Assembly (NCBI GenBank): GCA_002189035.1
Contig: NEEC01000012.1
Span: 2,666,001-2,730,000 of the forward strand
Direction: 5' to 3'
DNA length: 64,000 nucleotides
Source of the DNA: Utricularia gibba
Taxonomy: Eukaryota > Streptophyta > Magnoliopsida > Lamiales > Lentibulariaceae
The position numbers and the translations under genes were made by a program. Under the pieces are notes generated by a model that saw nothing but the letters and a program-made list of their open reading frames with translations, had not been told where the DNA came from and did no database searches. Within the stretch, counting starts at the first letter, position 1; the number at the start of each line of letters is the position of its first letter. Below are positions 36,915 to 48,332 of the stretch, in pieces.

Positions 36915-37526
36915 CGTGATCCGGCGGTTGATGCGAGAAACCTGAAGCGAATTTCAGCGAGAGGCCACGAACAATGACGCTCTCCTCTTCGTATATGGAG
37001 ATGGCGGAGCGATTACCCGCCAAAGTGCACATGTTTTACTTGGAGCAGAGAAATGCGGAAAGTGTGTTCTGCTCTGCTGCCGAGTGCCGCCTTCTGCTCC
37101 CACAACCGTTTTTTGTTTTTGAAAAACAAATAAAAAATAAAAAAAGGAGAAATTTGTCAGTTTTACAGGCCATTTTTTTTAATAAAATATATATCTTTTT
37201 ATTATTCCCGATGTTAAATATATGTTTAACAATTACTCGAGATTTCACACTTCAGCCTTCACTAGCGGCATCTTTTTAATTTTATTTTTGTATTTCACAT
37301 TTTTAGGGACAGTTTGAAAATATTTTATCAAATTTGGTAAGGAAAACAGACGTCCTGTTGCAGTTCAGAGGATCGGAAACAGAACTGTCCGATTTTCTTC
37401 TCCGTTTGGATCTGCCCAACACAAGCCAGCGCCGATGTCAGTGGTGATATCCGGACCGTGCTCTTTCTTGTTCCGGGCCGGATGGAGTTAATCCGATGGT
37501 CATCCATCGATTTCTTTACAAATTCG
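36915..37526. other. REC8 promoter and SUV3 3' flank
   Basis: About 600 bases between two same-strand genes. A T/A-rich block at ~37120-37310 separates the REC8 leader region from the SUV3 3' UTR. No other feature was seen. Confidence 0.45.
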
Positions 37527-40500
37527 TCAAAAATACGACGACAAATGCCTGTGCAGAGCAACCGTGGGGCGTTTTGGGCGCAGGGATCCATGTCGTCCCA
37601 AGAATCCCTCGATCAACCTGTACGGAATCCGAAATCTTTCAGTATATTTTTCAGTACCACATTCCCGATGAAGAAGATTCTGCATGCTCACTTACATGCT
37701 GCAAAGAGAGATCTGTGATGTAGCGAGCTCACGATCTGGGAAGCTGTCTTCCAGGTGAAAGCTCAGCCAGATGTATAGCTCGAGAACCTTGGGGGTTGGA
37801 AACAGGGCAAAAAATGTCAGCCAGTGTAGCTGGATTAACTGACAGGAGGTATGCTGCTGACCTTGTGAATTGATTCAACCTCCTTGAGAGCGTTGTGTGA
37901 TTTTGGAACCCTGAGTGTTCCGGGAGTGAAAATTTCCTTGAGCCGAACCATGCGGTGGTTCGAGAAACTCCGTGCAAACTAGATAGGGTTACGACAAGAG
38001 AAAGCATTCAGCAATTGGGAGGGGGTGGGTGATGTAGTGCAGATCCTACCTGAATGAGGCCCTGAGATGAGATGTCATCACCCATGTCAACAGGACTGCA
38101 AATGCGGTCATGCGTTAAGACTGATGATTTGACCCTTTTACAGTCATGGAAAATAAAGGTTCTTTTGCAGGATAACCAAGTACCTGATGGTGAAGAGATA
38201 CTTATACCTCAGGGTGAGAGGCAGCTCATCTATGACCACAGCAGCTTTCTGCGCGCACAGACTTGAAAATGTCAAAGACGAAAGTGCAAAGGGCGTGATC
38301 AAAGAGGATTGAAGATGGAATCCACAATCATATGCTAATGAGGAAACAAAAGCCTCCAAAACAAAAGGAGGGCCTGATAAGGTAATGTTGTAGGATAGAT
38401 AGTGCATGATTATTTACAAGTCACTGCATGTAATTAATTAGTCATAAGCACGGTTATGCTTAAACTGTTATAAGGCATACACCTCGGTGCATCCCAGGAA
38501 AAATAAATTGGCTTAATGCAGCGTACCAACATGTCCTTGCAATCAGCCAAGAAATAGTTATCGGACAACTTCGCATTCTCCACAAAGTGCTCCTGCAAAA
38601 ATGTGATAAAAGCAAGATCAAGAACTGACAACATGGAGAGGGAGTGTGTACGGAGGACGCAATACCAATATTTGAAGAAGGCTGTATTCTGGATGTATGC
38701 GGGAGTACATGTACAAAAGATCAAAGTGGGGGAAGATAGCGGCTTGCTACAAGATGCATCACAAGCACTCGTGTAAGATAATCAGGCTGGGAAGGCTGAT
38801 GAAACACTGAGAACAGTTCTATTACCTCTAGAGTAGGTGAGGGGGCACTCAGTGATGAGTGAAGCAAAGGTAAATCACTGGCATGTAAACAAGTCACTTC
38901 ACCATCAGGAAACTTTGATCTGTATCTCCCGGCTCTACCTACAGGAAAACAATTGACCACTCAAGTTTAAAGAATTTGAGAAAACTTTGAAGGACATACC
39001 ACCCTAAAAGAAAAAGCTGCAAGAGATATATACTACATGAGGGAATCTGACCAAATGGTTTCAGTTTGTTTATAATCCAACGGAACAAGAACATGGATGG
39101 ATGCTGAATTATAAACACGACATGTAAAGGTAAAAAAAAAAAGGCAGTGAAGTGAACAATCGAAAAAACTGGAGTGCCCATTGGCAAGGCAAAGTAGTTG
39201 TTCATTTGTCAATATACCAGCAATTTGCTTGATCTCAGAAACAGTTAGCTCCCGCCATTGCGTCCCATCAAATTTTTTCAGTGTTGAAAATATAACTCTG
39301 GATATATTGAGGTTGAGACCCATTCCAATCGCATCACTAGCTACGAGAACATCAAACTCGCTGCTTGCATCATTAAACATTGCAGCCTATAATTGTAAGG
39401 ACATGATTTTAGAAAACAATGATAAAGACAAATCATAACATTTTAGGGCAGTCAAAACATAACTATGATTACCTAAAAATGAAATCTAAGGATACTTAGG
39501 CAAAAGGTTGGTGACAAATACAGGGAAAAAATCTGTAGGTTACTTGAGGTATTGAAGCATTTGTCTTGCGAAGTACTAACAGATATGAAAGGTTAGAAAC
39601 CTGTCTGGTCCTAGTCTCTGGGGAAGAGATCCATAAACTACAGAACAGAGACGTTTCCCTCTTTTTTCAATATTCCTCTGTCAACAATATGAACTGCGAT
39701 GAATATAGGCAAGCCTAGCTCAATAATTTTCTAGATATGCAGCAATTAATAATGGATATTATGATATAGAAGATATAATTGCATTGTTTCTGGTGTCTCT
39801 AACAGTTACGTAGTCAGGGAAGATGAATGATTGAGGAGGGAAAGACACCATTTTTATTTGAAAATGCCATGAAGTCAAGCAGTTAAATTCATAGATTTTT
39901 GTAAGTACCTTTATGCCGTATATTTCTTTGCGTGAAAAGGAAACGATGCAGTCACCTGTCTGGATGTTGGAAAAAGATCCAAGCGGAACATTCAAAGGAA
40001 CAAGTGGTGAAAGCCTCTCATATTTTTGTACCTAATGGGCAATGAAAAATCTTAAAATGAAAAGCCCAATGAGAAACCTATGGATTTTCAAGATATTTTG
40101 AAATGTTCCTCAACACATGCATCCAAAAAGCAAGCCTTTGGTGAAATAGATTAAGAGATTTACTCTAATGGAATTTCCAAGCCATGGAATGGATTTCTAG
40201 AAAACTGCGTAGCTGTACTCAGTCTGAAACATCAATACCTCGACATCATCACCAGTTACTTCAAGTAATTTATGGATCAGAGGAACAGCCGCTGCATCAC
40301 CACATAAATGTAACTCATCAGCAGATATCCCCAGCAGAGCTCGTGTAAATGAATAACCCCTTGATTTACATGCCACCATCTAGGAAAACAGCACAAAGGA
40401 GAAAGAAACTCAAATCGTAGCAGCATAGCCATTACAGATTCCTGAAAGATTTGTAAATCATAAAACATATACCCCTCTATTCATTCAAACTCCATTCATT

Positions 40501-41526
40501 TAAAAGGTATAAAAATTCAACGAAGATAATTTTTCAGTAAAATATTCTTAGTTTTAAAAGGAGCAGATATAAGGGGTAAGTATGCCATCATGATAGAATT
40601 TTTTATTTTTTTTTTCAGAAGAGCACTATCTGGATGGAACCAGATTCTGCGGTATAACAGGGCTCCCAAAACTAGTTTCTCCAAACACAACCATGTTAAT
40701 TTCATTTTCATAGCCAAATATGCATCTAACAATAGTGTAAGTTTTTTTTAAAAAAAAATGCACATTTCCCGTTCTTGTTTGTTTCCTTCAGAAGAGCAAA
40801 GGATGGGTTGGCAATGGCTGTTAATTGAGACAAAAAGAATTGAAAAGATGATCTTGTCTTGTATGCGATTAACAACCAACAAACCTGAATTTCATCAACC
40901 ACCGCACAGCTGTAGTCAGATGTCACATCAGCCATTTCTACAGTGACAGCCTTATGCTTTGCACCCTCAACTATATGCTTTTCTTGTCCAGTAAGAAGAT
41001 CACAAGGCACATTAGCCCTATTTAAACGCTGAGCAATCTCCCATGCCAGAAGTCTTAATGGTCCACAATAGATACCTTGAGGTGATTATGAAAACAAATT
41101 CTTAATGAAGCTAATGAAAATGCACTTACTTGATTGTCGAAGCCACAGCGGAAATATGACTTATAATCCGTACCTGAAGAGGATGATTCCAATCGCTTCA
41201 GTGCTTGGTATGTCTTTCCACTATTAGTCGGCCCAACATGTAATATCACTTTTCTTTTTCGTCTTCTAGCCATGGGATACCATGTATGCGGACACCTGAA
41301 ACATTATTCATAAAATTTTTTGTAGTTGATATGCTTAACATAAAGAAAATCTGGCGGCACCTCAGTGTTATCCATCTTACGTGAGATCTGTGAAGTCAAT
41401 TTTATTCGCTTCAGTAGAAATGAATAGTTGCTGCAGGAATCGAGGGGCACAAAATGAACCAACAAACTTCAATCCCTCATGAGAATGATATAAACCTGTT
41501 TTCCTTAGTAGGAAAGCATGAACCAT
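37527..41526 (-). CDS. SUV3: ATP-dependent RNA helicase SUV3, mitochondrial (one frame break)
   Basis: DExH-box RNA helicase that unwinds RNA in mitochondrial decay. The 15 exons are 41526-41381, 41295-41174, 41075-40885, 40379-40239, 40031-39909, 39677-39601, 39386-39218, 38938-38826, 38746-38666, 38592-38527, 38248-38184, 38095-38050, 37978-37862, 37787-37696, 37617-37527. About 546 residues, like the shorter Arabidopsis SUV3. Walker A is GPTNSGKT, motif II VVDEIQ, and motifs V/VI are [19 protein letters not shown] and QIAGRAGR. The C-terminal SUV3 region ([39 protein letters not shown]) is present. The N-terminus ([11 protein letters not shown]...) is basic, consistent with a mitochondrial presequence. 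Exon 6 is one base short at the G-run 39620-39623; one more C in the mRNA gives GSLPPETRTRQ. Confidence 0.93.
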
Positions 41527-42289
41527 GATTAACCCGAAACCGAAAAGGTGATGCCTCTGGGAGACTATCTGGTTTGTCAAATCTCAGAACACCAACTTCG
41601 GGTTGTCGGTATCAGCCACTCTATTTGATCTTTCATTGATTTACCGCTGCATCGAAAAACCAATACTCAGTTCACATTACAAAAACAGGTATTCTTTTGT
41701 GAATGGCACGCATATATCCATTTTAATGGAACCATGATTCTTGGGTTCAAAGACATAACAAACAAACCTACGCGGAAGTTTAGTATCTTCTTTTGCTTAC
41801 CTTCAGATACCATCCATAGAGCTCCAACAAAAACCAATAGGCAGCATATCTCAAACTTCTCTGATTCGCTATACCCGATAATAAACTAAATGGGAGAAAA
41901 TTCGAAAAACAATAGGAGGAGATTCATACCCAGCAACAGGGAGCGGAAATCTCCTTCACCAAAATGAATAAGCCATTTACTGGCGACGGATGCGGAATCG
42001 AGTTGAATTTAGAGAAGTATCTAATACGTTAGGTCAAAACTTCGAAAAGAATATCAAATTGAATTTAGAAGAATCGTTGTGCCACAGACGCCCGATTTCG
42101 CTGGAGACGAGAAGGTCCGCCGGCAATGGCGGATGTTCCCGGCACCGATACTAAAGAGAGTAACACGACTTTACAATTGAGTAATTTCTTCATTGTGATA
42201 TTAATTGCGTCAATTTGATATTTTTTTACTAAATAAATGAAAAAAAAAATTTACGACGAGAATTTTAATAATAATTAACATCGCCGTGG
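41527..42289. other. SUV3 leader and promoter region
   Basis: Upstream sequence of SUV3, ending in an AT-rich block at ~42190-42280. A short plus-strand frame from an ATG at 42126 (MADVPGTDTKES) closes after about 28 codons and matches nothing I know. Confidence 0.45.
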
Positions 42290-43305
42290 CAACCCTGGGA
42301 TCTTTTCCGACGGATTTCGGCGGCGGTCGGAGCTCCAAATGTGGGGATTTCTACTGCGACAGTCGGCTTTGATGGTTATGGCTCTACAGATGAACATGAT
42401 CTCAAGCAGGTGGCATTATGCCTCTGTTCCAGATTCTGGGAGCAAATAATCTCATCGATGCTTCTCCTCTTCCGTTGAATATTTCCCCACACTGCAATTG
42501 TCAATGACCCTCAGAATCTCCTACTGGACACCAATGAAGAGCGTTGCGAGGTTCAACCTATTATCAATGAGAATCCACTTGTTTTTCCTGATATGTGAAT
42601 CCAGTACGTCAGCGAATTCTGATTCAGATTTGCTCCTTGATGAACCCTTCTTCGATTGCAATGACCTTCTGTGTGGTAGTGGATTTGCGGAAGATGATAA
42701 TGACTCACCTTGTAATTCCAAGGCTTTGAGCATGAATGATGAGTATCTGAAATTCTTGAATTTCACCAATGACAATGTCGAGAGCTGTGCATTTGATCAG
42801 CCTTTAGTTCCATTGGAAGATCACTCTACACCTGAGAATGTGCTTCTTCCTCCAGGGGGCTCCGAGTGTCAGAAAACCAAAAGATGGAAACAAAGAGAAT
42901 GTGCTTCTGTTCATGGTTCAGGTTGGTGCAACTGTGTCAAAATGCTGTTTGTTTCCTTAACACCCCGCAGCTGTTTGCCTCCATAAGCTAATCAGTCTGT
43001 AAGTTCATCTCATGTAGCAGCCGGCCTGATACAAATCAAGGATCAAACAGTGGTTGGCTATCAAAGAAACCATTTCGTGGGCAAGAAACAGAACCAAGAT
43101 CTCATTCTTTCATTCGAATTCTTCAGATGGAATGATGGATCTGCAACCATAGAATCCAATCTCGGTACACCCTGCAACGATGCTTGCAGCCATCTCCAGG
43201 TCCTCATTCTCCTTTTTTTGGTCTTGATTCTCTCCCTCAGCTTCAAACCAGGGATCTGCATTGCTGTCCAATACTATCCACAACTTTTTATAGAAGATAC
43301 CTGAG
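42290..43305 (+). pseudogene. Decayed coding remnant, family uncertain
   Basis: Plus-strand segments look protein-coding but lie in different frames. One begins at an ATG at 42339 (MWGFLLRQSALMVMALQMNM). Next come NLLLDTNEERCEVQ then ENPLVFPDM stopped by TGA at 42596, and, in a shifted frame from ~42598 to 42900, SANSDSDLLLDEPFFDCNDL and MNDEYLKFLNFTNDN. Last, near 43125-43300, is NDGSATIESNLGTPCNDACS with a hydrophobic segment (LILLFLVLILSLSF) that could be a C-terminal membrane anchor. The layout (acidic middle, C-terminal anchor) recalls membrane-tethered NAC factors, but no NAC domain is present. At least two frame changes are needed and none sits on a long homopolymer, so real decay is likely. 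Confidence 0.35.
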
Positions 43306-43597
43306 TAGCTACGTTTCATCCTACTTACGCACCAGACTTGAATTCAAACACCCATGTCAACTAACGCTGAACCCCACCTGATTAGCTTTGTTATGTGATT
43401 AGTTTGTTCATCCTTGATGAACGTTCGAATCCTGATAGTTGGAGAGAGATGAGTAGAAGACATTGAATTTCCCTAGAAGCAAACCAGAATGTACTAGAGA
43501 AAAGAAAGCAGCGCAACTATTCAAGGTAAATGAAGTACAACCGAGAACTGGAAATCATGGATCACAAAGGGAAGATGGAACCGAATACCCAAGTTTC

Positions 43598-44029
43598 TCA
43601 AGAACTGGTGAACTTGGTAACAGCTTTGGTTCCTTCTGAAACAGCGTGTTTCGCTAACTCTCCGGGGAGAACAAGTCTCACGGCAGTTTGAATTTCACGG
43701 GATGTGATTGTCGGCTTCTTGTTGTAGCGAGCCAATCGCGACGCTTCTTGAGCCAATTTCTCGAAGATATCGTTAATGAAGCTGTTCATTATCCCCATAG
43801 CTTTGCTGGAGATCCCGATGTCGGGATGCACCTGTTTCAGAACCTTGAAGATGTAGATCTTGTAGGTCTCCGTGGCCTTCTTAATGCGCTTCTTCTTCTT
43901 GTCCGCCGCGGCGGCCCCGACCTCCTTCGGAAGCTTCTTTCCCGCGGCTTTGACCTTCTTCTCTGCGGGAGCCTTCTCCGCCGCGGGCTTCTTCTCTGCC
44001 GGTTTCTTCTCCGCTGCTTTGGGAGCCAT
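43598..44029 (-). CDS. Histone H2B
   Basis: Intronless gene for a 143-residue core histone. It has a long Lys/Ala/Pro-rich N-terminal tail ([20 protein letters not shown]) and the H2B histone fold: [60 protein letters not shown]. It ends [13 protein letters not shown], and the lysine in AVTK is the conserved monoubiquitination site. Packs DNA as H2A-H2B dimers in the nucleosome. No frame break. The absence of an intron is typical of plant H2B. It is divergent from the V-ATPase G gene, with about 0.4 kb between the ATG and the latter's first exon. Certain call; which of many paralogues is not knowable here. Confidence 0.98.
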   Translation of the reverse strand: MAPKAAEKKPAEKKPAAEKAPAEKKVKAAGKKLPKEVGAAAADKKKKRIKKATETYKIYIFKVLKQVHPDIGISSKAMGIMNSFINDIFEKLAQEASRLARYNKKPTITSREIQTAVRLVLPGELAKHAVSEGTKAVTKFTSS

Positions 44030-44340
44030 TTCGACGAGACGCTACTGAATAATGAATCTAAACGACGGCCTTTGCCTTTGGATCTGTGGTAAACGAAGAG
44101 GAGGGGAAAGTTCGGAATTTATACGCAAAGGAGGAGGCGTTTGATTGGTTGGATTAGATTCACGCGGATCGTCGTGGTGGAGACGATGCAGCGCTGACGT
44201 GGACGTCCCAGATTTGCTGGCACATGAAATTCAGCAGGCCAAAAGGTAAACCCTAATAATTCATGCCGCCAAATTCCAAGTGAATTTTAAGATCGAACCG
44301 CTTCGTTTCACGTTGAATTATTTTCTCCAGTCATAAATTA

Positions 44341-44372
<32 letters not shown>

Positions 44373-45257
44373 TAATTAAATAAATGAAAAAATTGGAAAG
44401 CCGAGTCAAGTAAAAGCAACTCCCCTTCTGTCTCTGACCACACCATTTTCTCCGGTGGCGCTTCGGTAAGCTTCTTCAGCTGATCTCCTGCGATTTCCCG
44501 GTGTATGGGTTTATGAAGCTTTCGTGAACTTTAGAATACTTGCCCGGCATGATTACGGGATATCCGATATTGTTTTGTTTGTAGAGTCTGGTGATCGAAT
44601 CGGAATTACTTACGATGGTTAGATCTGGTTGGGTTGGGTACCCCTTTCTCTCCTGAAGTGAAATCACGGATACGCTTATGTTTTTTTGACTTATTGGTTT
44701 TGAGTGTGTTGATTAAAGGTGATTTTTGGGTTTTAATGAGATTGATGATTTTGTTGAATTGGGGCACTCTCGGATCTTGAGGCGAAATTAGAGGCTGTCT
44801 GGTTTTTGGGATTATCAGATTGTTTAGATTTAGACATCATTTGAGTGGCATGTTGGAACGCGATGGTGATCTACTTTATCCTAAGGGAATTGGGTACCTA
44901 AGCTGCTGTGTCTCTGTTGTATGATGTAACGCTTGGATGAGTAAATTGGGATTCTTTCTATGTATTAAAGACTTCTGCTTGACTCCAGCTTTGGGATCAA
45001 ATGTCTTTTTCAGAACCAATATAGACTTTGTTTGTTTAATGGCTGTTGCATTTGTTTGTGAGCCATTTTTGGTCAAGCTGGTGTGGAATTATTCTCTATT
45101 GTTTTATATTTTCGGTAGAGGCGCTGACATCATTGACACTCATTGTTCAAAGCGTGGATTCGGTTCTTTCCGTGTTCTTATGTCTGATTGACATGCTATT
45201 TAAACTGTTGCATGAAATTCACGTACTTGAATTTCATGTGCAGTATTGCTCCAGAAC
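44030..45257 (+). other. Divergent promoter and leader intron of the V-ATPase G gene
   Basis: The first ~370 bases hold the H2B promoter and the VHA-G promoter. An untranslated exon of VHA-G ends at 44465 (CTTCG/GTAAGC), and a 778-bp leader intron runs to the CAG at 45241-45243. Frames in this intron are not annotated. Confidence 0.6.
44337..44383. repeat. AAT/ATT microsatellite forming an inverted repeat
   Basis: Five to six AAT units run directly into five to six ATT units, so the array is a nearly perfect palindrome with arms of about 20 bases. It lies ~100 bp upstream of the VHA-G leader donor and could extrude as a hairpin. Confidence 0.7.
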
Positions 45258-45746
45258 ATGGCAGCCAGCACTAGTCAGAATGGAATTCAACTCCTATTAG
45301 CTGCTGAGCAGGAGGCTCAACATATTGTGAACACTGCTAGAAATGGTTATACACATTTATCTACATTGTAGGATTGGCAGAATGGTTCAAATTTTTATTA
45401 TATATGCCTCTTAAAGATTGGTTTCTCTGTGTAGCAAAACATGCCAGACTTAAGCAAGCCAAGGAGGAAGCTGAGAAGGAAATAGCTGAATTCCGTGCAC
45501 AAATAGAAGCTGAGTTTCAGAGGAAGCTCGCTGAGGTAACTAAATAGTGTTTAGCCTGTAGTAACATACATCATTCTACCCAATCTCTCTTGTTTTGTTC
45601 AGAGTAGTGGTGACTCCGGTGCAAATGTAAAGCGCCTCGAACAAGAAACCGAGGCAAAGATCGAGCATCTGAAGACTCAGGCTTCAAGCGTCTCTCCAGA
45701 GATTGTCTCCTTGCTTATCAGGCATGTTACCACGGTGAAGAACTAA
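45258..45746 (+). CDS. VHA-G: V-type proton ATPase subunit G
   Basis: Peripheral-stalk subunit of the vacuolar H+-ATPase V1 sector. Three coding exons, 45258-45345, 45435-45535 and 45603-45746, encode 110 residues, the usual length. It opens [20 protein letters not shown], continues [20 protein letters not shown] (the conserved nucleotide-like stretch) and stays a charged coiled coil ([20 protein letters not shown]). It ends [18 protein letters not shown] leader intron separates the untranslated first exon from the ATG, as is common for strongly expressed plant housekeeping genes. The frame is intact. Confidence 0.96.
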
Positions 45747-46255
45747 ACCATTGGGCTGCTCTGCAACCAGGTCATCCTATCTTATACAATGTGTGATAAA
45801 ATAAACCTTGAGCGAGCCGTGTAATTCTTGATTTGTTTCTCATGCAAACTCTCTGAACAGATAAATCACCTCTTTTCAATTCTACTTTTGTTGTTGGTCT
45901 GTGTCTCCCATGAGTAACATAATCTATATATAAGTTTAGGCCAGTGTTACATGTGAGCTTTGTATGGGCCTGCCCTAACCAGTTTGATGGCATGGGATGA
46001 GCCATTTAGATTAGTTAGGCTGAACCAGTTGTATGGGATGGCCTGGCCTTCGCTTATCCGAGGAATGAAGCAATAGGTAGGGACTCCAAGAGGGCCGCAT
46101 TCATAATCTCCCTCTGGAACAAAAAGCAAAGAGCTTGGAGACCATAAATATACAAATGCACACATTGCCCTGTTTGGAGTAGGTTACAGTACCTGCAGCA
46201 ATGCTGTGACTGTGCCTGGGAAGACCTGAGCTGTCATGGAGTACCTGAGATTAGT
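45747..46255. other. Convergent 3' region
   Basis: 3' flanks of VHA-G (+) and the aminotransferase (-). No separate feature seen. Confidence 0.45.
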
Positions 46256-47966
46256 TCAACTGGTTTGCCACTTGAGGACTAAAGTTCGTTTTTTTCGAAC
46301 CTCGAATTGTTTCTGTGCCACCCCAGAACTAGAATCCTGTAGCTTGGGAACTTGGATGCTCTCCACAGGCTGAACTACTCGCAGGCTGCCTGTAGAACGT
46401 CCAAATCTTAGAGATACAGAACATACATACATTTGAAGAAACAACTCAAAAGGTATTGATTGCGCACTGGTGATGAATGCTTCCAACCAGAGTTCATGGT
46501 TCGACCATGAAGGCGCGGTTTCTCGGAAAGAGATGCTTAGATTTGAGCATATTCTGCACACAGGAAGCACCACACTTCTGTAGTAGTGAAGTAAAGAGTT
46601 CACTTCATTGAAGGCTGGAGTTGGGCTCACTCTTTGATTACTTGGCGTATGACTCCAGGAAGAACACCATCATCTACAGGAGCAGATTGGATTTCAATGT
46701 GCCTCAAGTAATCCAACTGGTTCTGTTCACACAAGGCTTTTTCCTGTGGAATAGTTCTCAGATTAGTCTCAAAACAGCCGACAGAAGCTCTTCTCTTCTC
46801 AATGTACAAACATATGATCTCTAACATTTCTTTTTGCCAGATTGTAGTTAAGCAAACATACTGCTATTGACTCAAAGATGCTCACAGGTGAGGCAATACA
46901 TTCACGCAGATTACAAGCAAAGATTAGGTAATAATTCACATGAATGATCCAAATTTCGCATGCAAAGTTCAGTGTCAATATCAATGGAAGGCAACGTATC
47001 CTCACCCTTAAGCAAACAACAAAAAAGTTCGTCAAGCAACCTTCCAGTATATGATCACCATCATTCGATAACAGAAGTTCTGTAACCGAAGGTGGCCTCA
47101 GTTTCTCCAAACGCTTCCTCACTCTACAGCGAAACAAGGCTAAGGGATTATAGGCAACTACAGTGTCGGGAACACGACACTTTGCAAGAGAAACAACTGC
47201 AAATACACTATCCACCAACCACATAGCAAAAAAACAGCACGAAAATGGTGCAAAGACATGTCCTTTACCTCACCCAATTAGAATGCTTAGCCTTCGCAAA
47301 ATCTCTTCCTTCGCCTACAACCGCCAAGCGTGCTGAATCTTCTTTAGCTCCAAAAGTAGCTGGAGCATAACCACCTAAATGCACGTACACATCCAAAGAC
47401 TCGGAAATGCTGTCTTCATTTACTGGGGTTTTCATTTTCTTTGCCTTGGGTAAATTTCCACTCAAAAGAATGGTAATCGCCAATTCCCCTCTGATTTCCT
47501 ATATTTTGAAGCAAAAGGAATCACCTTTCTCATGGAATCATCAACCAGGGAACGAACCAAAGAGTCCCACATAATGTTTTGACTCGATGCTTTAGAAAAT
47601 GCCGGAGCAACGCCCCCATTACTACAGAACAAAAGTTTCGGGTTTTCCGTAACCAAGAGCTTCAACGAATTTGAGAGCCTCTTCATATGTCTTTCCCAGA
47701 ATAATAACAGTGAGCCATTGTTGTGCGTACGAGTAGTCGTATAAGCACCTAAATACAAAAGCTCAATCACCCTAAATAATCAAGGTCCAAAAGGATTCTC
47801 CAAAGAAATACTCAATGAGAAGAGGCAATGGAAGCCAACCAGGGTATGTTTCCAGCAGAGACGCAACCAAAGGAGATTCCACTGAAGAAACCGAGCCGTT
47901 CTTGAAAAGCAATCCGGACTCCATGAGAGGTGTTTCGAGAGAGAATCTACATGCTCCGTAAGCCAT
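46256..47966 (-). CDS. Class IV (D-amino-acid/branched-chain type) aminotransferase-like protein
   Basis: PLP-dependent fold-type IV enzyme, the plant 'D-aminoacid aminotransferase-like' group. The exons are 47966-47840, 47748-47525, 47498-47269, 47123-47006, 46743-46631, 46553-46468, 46389-46256, giving 343 residues with consistent phases. Recognisable blocks are LLETYP-GAYTTTRTHNNGS, LFWERHMKRLSNSLKLL, AKKMKTPVNEDSIS, NWVRVRKRLEKLRPPSVTELL with the expected PLP lysine region (KAKHSNW), EGCLTNFFVV and SAPVDDGVLPGVIRQVI. The last exon's tail (FEVRKKRTLVLKWQTS) departs from the usual ending. The ATG at 47966 follows a TTACAG, so either a leader intron ends there or an upstream coding exon exists. 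Substrate unknown. A truncated copy of this gene lies at ~62.8 kb. Confidence 0.82.
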
Positions 47967-48332
47967 CTGTAATATCAAAATATATATATATATATATATT
48001 GAATGTTTTTTATTCTTATAAATTTATTAAATTTCCATTTTGTTAAAATATGTTTTTGAAATAAATACTAAGATTCTTTCACCATCTTCGGTGGGAATAT
48101 CGTGCATTCACTCACATACAGAGTGCCCACCTTGCTCTTCTCACCAGCAGAATGCATTGTGGGCAGTCATGTGTTTGTTTTTACAGACCAAAAATTGTCT
48201 CAACAGCCATCCCTGACTTTGGTCTGAGTCCCGACCAGCGGATAGCTGGAATATGGACACCCCAGGAGTCAGTTGGTTGTCTGAGCAACGTGGAGTTGTT
48301 GGATTATCAACATTTGTGCAGATGGAGAACTG
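47967..48332. other. Short spacer with (TA)n
   Basis: Promoter of the aminotransferase and 3' flank of the DUF668 gene, with a (TA)n run at ~47979-47999. Nothing else recognised. Confidence 0.45.
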
